Assembly: GCA_024639165.1 (NCBI GenBank)
Contig: JAHEIX010000012.1
Location: forward strand, 4,727 to 68,726
Direction: 5' to 3'
Length of the DNA stretch: 64,000 nt
Source of the DNA: UBA7446 sp024639165
Lineage (GTDB): Bacteria; Bacteroidota; Bacteroidia; Flavobacteriales; Flavobacteriaceae
Shown: in pieces, positions 59,523 to 64,000 of the stretch
How the letters are laid out: each line of letters starts with the position of its first letter
Position numbering within the stretch: the stretch's first letter is position 1
Position numbers and translations under genes: made by a program
The notes under the pieces: model-generated
Seen by the model: the letters and a program-made list of their open reading frames with translations, nothing else
Databases searched by the model: none
What the model was told of the DNA's origin: nothing

Positions 59523-60706
59523 TATTCAGGCTTGATTTTATGAATCTTCTTAGTTCCGCTATAAAGGGCATACTTCACAAGTTTACTTTCAAGCTTGCCG
59601 TTAAAGACCTTAATACGTCTTGAAGGTCTTAATCCAACAAATTTCAAGGCTTCCATATTTGCGGTAATAAGCCACGCTTGGGACCCCGAATAAGATTGTT
59701 TAAGGGTGTCGCCTATGCGACTATAAAAGACATCCACATCGATGGGAAGGCGCTCACCATAGGGTGGATTAAACAAGATATGAAGTGATTTGTCTGGATC
59801 TTCTTTTTCTGTTCTAAAAAAATCTTGTCTTTCAATTTTGATAAAATCGTTCAAATTGGCATTGCTGATATTTTGTTCTGCTTTTCGAATGGCAGAGGGC
59901 GCCTTGTCGTAACCTGTTATGGTATAATCAAAAGACCTTGTTTTGTTTAGTGCGGATTCTTCTATATTTTCATAGAGATCATTATCCCAATCTGACCATT
60001 TTTGAAAGGCAAACTCTTTTCGGTTCAAATTGGGGGGAATATTACAGGCGATCATAGCAGCTTCAATCAATAACGTACCGCTTCCGCACATGGGATCGAG
60101 AAAATCAGTATCACCACGCCAACCAGAAAGCATCAATATACCGGCTGCCAACACCTCGTTTATGGGTGCAATATTGGTGGCAGAACGATAACCGCGCTGG
60201 TGCAAAGAAGTTCCAGAACTATCGAGTGAAACCTCTACGATTCTATCAGTAACATATAAATGAATACTAAAGTCAGGGAAGTCCTTGTCTACATTTGGAC
60301 GTGTTCCTAGACGAGTACGAAGTCGGTCGACCAATCCATCTTTTGCTTTAAGGGCGACATACATAGTGTTGTGTGGATCACTTGTCATTACCGTAGCACG
60401 TATGGCAAACGTGCTGTTTTCATTCATGATCTCTTCCCACGCGATATCATGCATGGCTTGATAGACATCATCAATTTTTGAGATGTTACTTCGATGAATA
60501 GGCTTTAGAATACGCAAGGCGGTACGCAAACACAAATTTGCTTTGTACATAAAGCCCGTATCGCCAACAAACTGAACATTTCGCACGCCGATTTTAACAG
60601 CTTGAGCACCCAAAGTTTTTAGCTCTTGAGCCAATATCTCTTCCAAGCCAAATAAGGTTTTGGCTACCATAGGAAACAGTCCCGAATCACTTTTATTCAT
60701 GTGCAT
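59522..60706 (-). CDS. THUMP-domain class I RNA methyltransferase (RlmL N-terminal type)
   Basis: This 394-residue protein has a THUMP domain (residues about 10-165) followed by a Rossmann methyltransferase with GWRGDTDFLDPMCGSGTLLIEAA near 195-220 and the catalytic FNPPYGERL near 315. It resembles the guanine-N2 methyltransferase half of E. coli RlmL, without the RlmK part. The target is probably 23S rRNA. Two starts are possible, 60706 and 60700. A near -7 box (TAAATTTA) on the - strand ends at the first ATG and 5 bases before the second, which makes 60700 attractive. Confidence 0.9.
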   Translation of the reverse strand: MHMNKSDSGLFPMVAKTLFGLEEILAQELKTLGAQAVKIGVRNVQFVGDTGFMYKANLCLRTALRILKPIHRSNISKIDDVYQAMHDIAWEEIMNENSTFAIRATVMTSDPHNTMYVALKAKDGLVDRLRTRLGTRPNVDKDFPDFSIHLYVTDRIVEVSLDSSGTSLHQRGYRSATNIAPINEVLAAGILMLSGWRGDTDFLDPMCGSGTLLIEAAMIACNIPPNLNRKEFAFQKWSDWDNDLYENIEESALNKTRSFDYTITGYDKAPSAIRKAEQNISNANLNDFIKIERQDFFRTEKEDPDKSLHILFNPPYGERLPIDVDVFYSRIGDTLKQSYSGSQAWLITANMEALKFVGLRPSRRIKVFNGKLESKLVKYALYSGTKKIHKIKPE

Positions 60707-60808
60707 AAATTTAGGTTAACTATTTGATTTTTAATCATTTCCTTTTGGTTAGAAATTTACAGCTCTTGTTTAAATATCGCTTTACGAGTTCATGGGGCTA
60801 AAATAGCT

Positions 60809-60816
60809 TAAATTTG
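60809..60816 (+). promoter_or_regulatory. -7 box TAAATTTG, 4 bases before the methyltransferase gene
   Basis: TAAATTTG is an exact TAnnTTTG match ending at 60816; the first ATG is at 60821, with a second at 60824. It predicts a leaderless message for the 60821-62229 gene pair. Confidence 0.5.
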
Positions 60817-60820
60817 TAGG

Positions 60821-61564
60821 ATGATGGAAGATAATCCTGCTTGGTATCAGACTTGGTTTGACACACCTTATTACCACATATTATATCAAGACAGAGACAT
60901 TGCTGAAGCAACACTTTTCTTGCAAAACCTATTGGCGTATCTTAAGCTAGGGCAGCACCAAAACATCTTAGACATCGCTTGTGGTCGGGGCCGTCACGCC
61001 ATACACCTCGCCGAACAAGGTTTTTCTGTAACAGGAATCGACCTAAGTCCTAACAGTATTTCCTTTGCGCAAGAAGAAGCAAAAACCAAAGGCTTAACTG
61101 CTGAATTTTATGTTCACGATATGCGAAAACCTGCACACAGGCAAGCTGCAGTGGTGTTAAATCTATTTACAAGTATTGGTTACTTTGAAGATAAAAAGGA
61201 CAATCTAAGGGCCATACAGGCTTTTTATGAAAGCATAGCCGCGGGTGGTCATGTGGTTATTGACTTTCTACACGCCCCCAGCGTAAAACAAGGTCTAGTG
61301 GCAGATGAAGTGGTCACCAAAGGCGGTATACAGTTTACATTAAAACGCAGTTTCAAATCGGGGTGGATCCAAAAAGACATTTCTTTTCAGCATGAGGGGA
61401 AATCCTATGCGTTCCAAGAGCGGGTAGCAGCACTTGAGCTTTCCGATTTTAAGGAAATGCTTGAGGCGGTTGGTTTTAAGATTCAAGATGTATTTGGCGA
61501 TTATAATTTAAGTCCATTTGAGGCAGAAACCGCAGAACGTTTAATTTTGGTTGCAAGAAAATGA
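60821..61564 (+). CDS. Class I SAM-dependent methyltransferase
   Basis: This 247-residue protein starts MMEDNPAWYQTWFDTPYYH, typical of a Bacteroidetes methyltransferase group. SAM motif I is LDIACGRGRHAIHLAEQG (about residues 50-67), motif II VTGIDLSPNSI, and post-motif III VVLNLFTSIGYF. The substrate is not visible; small molecule or protein targets are possible. The gene overlaps the ZIP transporter gene by 4 bases. Confidence 0.85.
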   Translation: MMEDNPAWYQTWFDTPYYHILYQDRDIAEATLFLQNLLAYLKLGQHQNILDIACGRGRHAIHLAEQGFSVTGIDLSPNSISFAQEEAKTKGLTAEFYVHDMRKPAHRQAAVVLNLFTSIGYFEDKKDNLRAIQAFYESIAAGGHVVIDFLHAPSVKQGLVADEVVTKGGIQFTLKRSFKSGWIQKDISFQHEGKSYAFQERVAALELSDFKEMLEAVGFKIQDVFGDYNLSPFEAETAERLILVARK

Positions 61565-62229
61565 ATTACATCCTCCCCTTTTTGGCAGTTGCCCTAGGAG
61601 CAATATTTGTGTTAATTGGAAAATCAACACTAAAAAAGCAATTGTCCTTGCTGTTGGCTTTCAGTGGTGCCTTTCTATTGGCCACCACAATAACGGCGGT
61701 ATTTCCAGAAATATTCGTTCATGGAAATAGCCAAACCAGCTATTGGGTATTGGCAGGTATCGTGGTGCAAATAGCATTGGAAAATCTCACCAAGGGGGCA
61801 GAGCACGGCCATATTCACATACATGGCAACGCCAACTTACCTTGGGATTTGGTCATTGGAATATCATTACATGCCTTTATCGAAGGTTTTCCTATAGCGC
61901 AACATCAAGAATTACTTTGGGCTGTTGCCATTCATAAATTACCTGTAGCCATGTTACTTGTAACCGCACTATGGCAATCCAAATCGTCCATGTCTCGTAA
62001 GTTCACGATATTATTAGTATTTGGTCTGATGACGCCGCTTGGGAGTTTTTGCAATGAGAACATACCAGAGCTACAAGTCTATGCCCTTAACATCACAGCA
62101 TTAGTCGCTGGTGCAATGTTGCATATTTCTACTACGATACTTTTTGAGAGTGTAGAAAACCACAAACTTAAACTACCCAAAGTACTGGTAATACTTTTTG
62201 GATTGGGTCTGGCTGCCCTATTGCATTAG
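61561..62229 (+). CDS. ZIP-family divalent metal transporter
   Basis: This 222-residue protein has about seven to eight hydrophobic segments. A His-rich loop EHGHIHIHGN lies near residue 82-91. ZIP signature helices carry ISLHAFIEGFPI (helix IV, His and Glu) and AIHKLPVAMLLV (helix V, His). The family moves zinc or iron into the cytoplasm. It is coupled by ATGA to the upstream methyltransferase. Metal preference cannot be read from sequence. Confidence 0.88.
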   Translation: MNYILPFLAVALGAIFVLIGKSTLKKQLSLLLAFSGAFLLATTITAVFPEIFVHGNSQTSYWVLAGIVVQIALENLTKGAEHGHIHIHGNANLPWDLVIGISLHAFIEGFPIAQHQELLWAVAIHKLPVAMLLVTALWQSKSSMSRKFTILLVFGLMTPLGSFCNENIPELQVYALNITALVAGAMLHISTTILFESVENHKLKLPKVLVILFGLGLAALLH

Positions 62230-62303
62230 AAGTTGCCATACATATTTGCACAAAACTTGAAGACAATAAAATTCATGAAATTTTGCTATTTCATTTAATT
62301 TCC

Positions 62304-62335
62304 TTGCAAACTGATTCCGTTTTTTTCTACATTTG
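62304..62335 (+). promoter_or_regulatory. Promoter: TTG, 21 bases, TACATTTG
   Basis: TTG (62304-62306) and TACATTTG (62328-62335, exact TAnnTTTG) are spaced by 21 bases. The expected transcript starts near 62342 and has about 90 bases before the ATG at 62433. The rest of the 62230-62432 spacer shows no feature I recognise. Confidence 0.55.
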
Positions 62336-62432
62336 AACTTGTAATCAGTACCCAAATCTGCGTTACGCTAAACTATTAGTACAGCATACGCCATAACGTA
62401 TCATTTTTGGGACTAAAAACTAAATGCCCTAA

Positions 62433-63500
62433 ATGAAAAAACACGTTATTATATTTGAAGCGCGTGGCGGTTCTGACAAAGGACCCTACGGATTTAGAAA
62501 GGATTCAAAACCCATAATTGACTCACTTAAAAAAAGGGGGTGGACTGCTGAAATTATTTTTTACAGAGATGAAGACAGGGGTGAAATTTACAGATATACG
62601 TACGAAAAAGCAGATGCCTATATCAGTCGTGTTAACCCTGGAAATCTATACGATGAAACGGGTTATTTTCAAATGCTAAAAGAGCTGGTCATGCATGGTA
62701 TTGAAGGTCTCCCGCACCCAGATGCCATGAACGCTTATGGTGCAAAAAACTCAGTTGAACAGCTCAAGGGTACGGCTATCGTTCCTGAAGATGTGTACAC
62801 CTACTATGATTTTGACGCTTTAAAAGAACATTTTCCAAAATCACTAGCAAAGAATGTACGTGTACTAAAACAAAACAGAGGGTCTACGGGCGAAGGAATT
62901 TGGCGTGTAGAGGTAATTGATAGGAAAAAATACAAGAATGAAATACCGCTAGACGCTCGAATAAAATTAACTGAAGCAAAGGACAACCACACAGAAGAAA
63001 AGAGCTTACAGGAGTTTTTGGAATTTTGCATCCAATACCTAGAAGGAAACAACGGGCTGTTACTAGATATGGCTTTTTTAGCGCGAATCAAAGAAGGTGA
63101 TATTCGGGTGTTGATGTTGCGCAACAAAGTAGTTAATGTGGTGCACAAAAAGCCGATCGCCAAAAAAGATGCTTTTTCTGCCACTTTATTTTCCGGCGCA
63201 AAATACCGATATGACAAACCAGAAAAGTGGCCAGAACTTGTGAAATTAGTTGAGAAAATGGTACCTACCATTCAGCAAAGGCTGGGTAACTATGACATAC
63301 CCTTGATTTGGACAGCTGATTTTATATTGGATACCGATCCTAAAACCAAAAAAGACAGTTATGTATTGGGTGAGATAAACGCTTCATGCGTAGGCTTTAC
63401 TACATTTTTGGAACTAAGCGAGAATATTGCAGATGAAGTATTGGCTTTGTTGGATGCCGAGTCGGCAGTTAACACACGTTGGGGGCCATTTAGAAGGTAA
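62433..63500 (+). CDS. Cj0069-family protein (ATP-grasp-like)
   Basis: This 355-residue protein has the start KKHVIIFEARGGSDKGPYG and later KQNRGSTGEGIWRVEV (about 144-159), EFCIQYLEGNNGLLLDMAF and IKEGDIRVLMLRNKVV. This is the layout of the Cj0069 family, which looks like an ATP-grasp ligase: a nucleotide-binding Lys/Arg strand, then an acidic metal site (ADFILD, GEINASCVGF). The reaction is unknown. It is a single-gene unit with its own promoter and ends before a strong shared terminator at the rRNA operon. Confidence 0.8.
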   Translation: MKKHVIIFEARGGSDKGPYGFRKDSKPIIDSLKKRGWTAEIIFYRDEDRGEIYRYTYEKADAYISRVNPGNLYDETGYFQMLKELVMHGIEGLPHPDAMNAYGAKNSVEQLKGTAIVPEDVYTYYDFDALKEHFPKSLAKNVRVLKQNRGSTGEGIWRVEVIDRKKYKNEIPLDARIKLTEAKDNHTEEKSLQEFLEFCIQYLEGNNGLLLDMAFLARIKEGDIRVLMLRNKVVNVVHKKPIAKKDAFSATLFSGAKYRYDKPEKWPELVKLVEKMVPTIQQRLGNYDIPLIWTADFILDTDPKTKKDSYVLGEINASCVGFTTFLELSENIADEVLALLDAESAVNTRWGPFRR

Positions 63501-63514
63501 TATTATGGAATAAA

Positions 63515-63544
63515 AAAACCCTCTAAGAAAACTTAGAGGGTTTT
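63515..63544. terminator. Bidirectional terminator between the Cj0069 gene and the rRNA operon
   Basis: AAAACCCTCTAAG (63515-63527) and CTTAGAGGGTTTT (63532-63544) form a perfect 13-bp stem with a 4-base loop of A. A-runs and T-runs flank it on both sides, so it can end the + strand gene at 63500 and the - strand rRNA transcript after 5S. Confidence 0.92.
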
Positions 63545-63551
63545 AAATAAG

Positions 63552-63657
63552 AAGGCGACGACATACTCTCCCACCAGTGGCAGTACCATCTGCGCTATTG
63601 GGCTTAACTTCTCTGTTCGAGATGGGAAGAGGTGAGCCCCAATGCAATAGTCACCTT
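63552..63657 (-). rRNA. rrf: 5S ribosomal RNA
   Basis: On the - strand the sequence reads AAGGTGAC at the 5' end and GTCGCCTT at the 3' end, which pair as the closing helix (with one G-T pair). The interior has the conserved 5S elements CCATCTCGAACAGAGAAGTTAAG and ATGGTACTGCC..GGTGGGAGAGTA. The length of about 106 bases fits a Bacteroidetes 5S. The 137-base spacer to 23S (63658-63793) holds no tRNA. Confidence 0.95.
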
Positions 63658-63793
63658 AACGGATTACACGCTGCTCCAAAGTGAAGACGTGTATCGCAGT
63701 AGTTGGGGTACAACAAACTGCGCAATACAATCATATTGAGAATTAAAAATAGATAGCTAGCAAAAGATAATAACAACAAAAAAGAAAAGGTTG

Positions 63794-64000
63794 TTACGAT
63801 AGATTTATGGGTAATTAGTATCACTCGGCTATGACATTACTGCCTTTACACCTGTAACCTATCAACGTCATCGTCTCTGACGACCCTTAAAAGAAATCTC
63901 ATCTTGTGGTGGGTTTCGCGCTTATATGCTTTCAGCGCTTATCCCTTCCCAACATAGCTACTCTGCAATGCTCCTGGCGGAACAACAGATACACCAGCGG
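63794..64000 (-). rRNA. rrl: 23S ribosomal RNA, 3' end (continues beyond the window)
   Basis: The complement of the window's right edge reads the conserved end of 23S rRNA: CCGCTGGTGTATCTGTTGTT, then the AGCACTGAAAGCAT-type stretch, AAGATGAGATTTC, and TGATAGGTTACAGGTG close to the TACTAAT that precedes the 3' end. The exact end near 63794 is estimated by comparison with E. coli and may be off by some bases. The 5' part and 16S lie outside the window. Confidence 0.95.

Noticed and set aside
1..64000. CRISPR arrays, insertion sequences, prophage or integrase genes
   Set aside because: No regularly spaced repeats, transposase, terminal inverted repeats with target duplications, or phage structural genes were found on either strand.

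Overview
The window comes from a marine member of the Flavobacteriaceae (Bacteroidetes). The evidence is a SusD-type glycan-binding protein, C-terminal sorting tails of the type IX secretion system, Bacteroidetes-type promoters (-7 box TAnnTTTG), and several small gene families largely confined to this group (DUF3822, DUF6452, DUF6048, DUF3810). The + strand opens inside a polysaccharide utilization locus, and the window ends inside an rRNA operon on the - strand.

Bases 1-10299 (+) are the outer, depolymerising half of the locus. They hold the end of a SusD-like protein, a PKD-containing surface lipoprotein, two tandem GH86-type enzymes (a family of beta-agarases and beta-porphyranases), an SGNH esterase, a secreted module protein that shares its fold with the N-terminus of the second GH86, and an alpha/beta hydrolase. 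Bases 10296-19596 (-) run towards it as a ten-gene, almost gapless operon. It encodes a lipoprotein sulfatase, a FucP-type permease, a mutarotase and a complete non-phosphorylating oxidative pathway: sugar dehydrogenase, lactonase, UxaA-type dehydratase, second dehydrogenase, FAH-type hydrolase and an FMN-dependent 2-hydroxyacid dehydrogenase. In sequence terms this is the L-fucose route to pyruvate and L-lactate. Because it sits beside GH86 enzymes and a sulfatase, I suggest its real substrate may be L-galactose (6-hydroxy-L-fucose), the sulfated sugar of porphyran. This is the most interesting hypothesis in the window. The two halves meet tail to tail with a 4-base overlap.

Bases 19597-20049 are a gene-free stretch rich in inverted repeats and terminators. 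It separates the locus from housekeeping DNA.

Bases 20050-63500 are mostly core genome: a 7TM-HD phosphohydrolase, an SH3/NlpC-P60 protein that has lost its catalytic cysteine, a TPR protein, gyrA, clpC, the nadA-nadB-nadC operon, the thrA-thrB-thrC operon, an aminopeptidase P, gcvT, a YebC-family protein, kdsB, a RecD-like helicase, DUF3822-rsmD, mutL with two rhomboid proteases, a DHH phosphoesterase, a cyclophilin-FKBP fusion lipoprotein, a DUF3810 protein, a large BNR-repeat protein, rlmD, DUF6452/DUF6048 genes, two more methyltransferases, a ZIP transporter and a Cj0069-family protein. Bases 63552-64000 hold 5S rRNA and the 3' end of 23S rRNA (- strand).

Two patterns recur. Many genes overlap by 1-20 bases, and convergent pairs often overlap at their ends. 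Several transcription units have a TAnnTTTG box ending only 4-5 bases before the start codon, which suggests leaderless transcripts. No tRNA, CRISPR array, insertion sequence or phage gene was seen.
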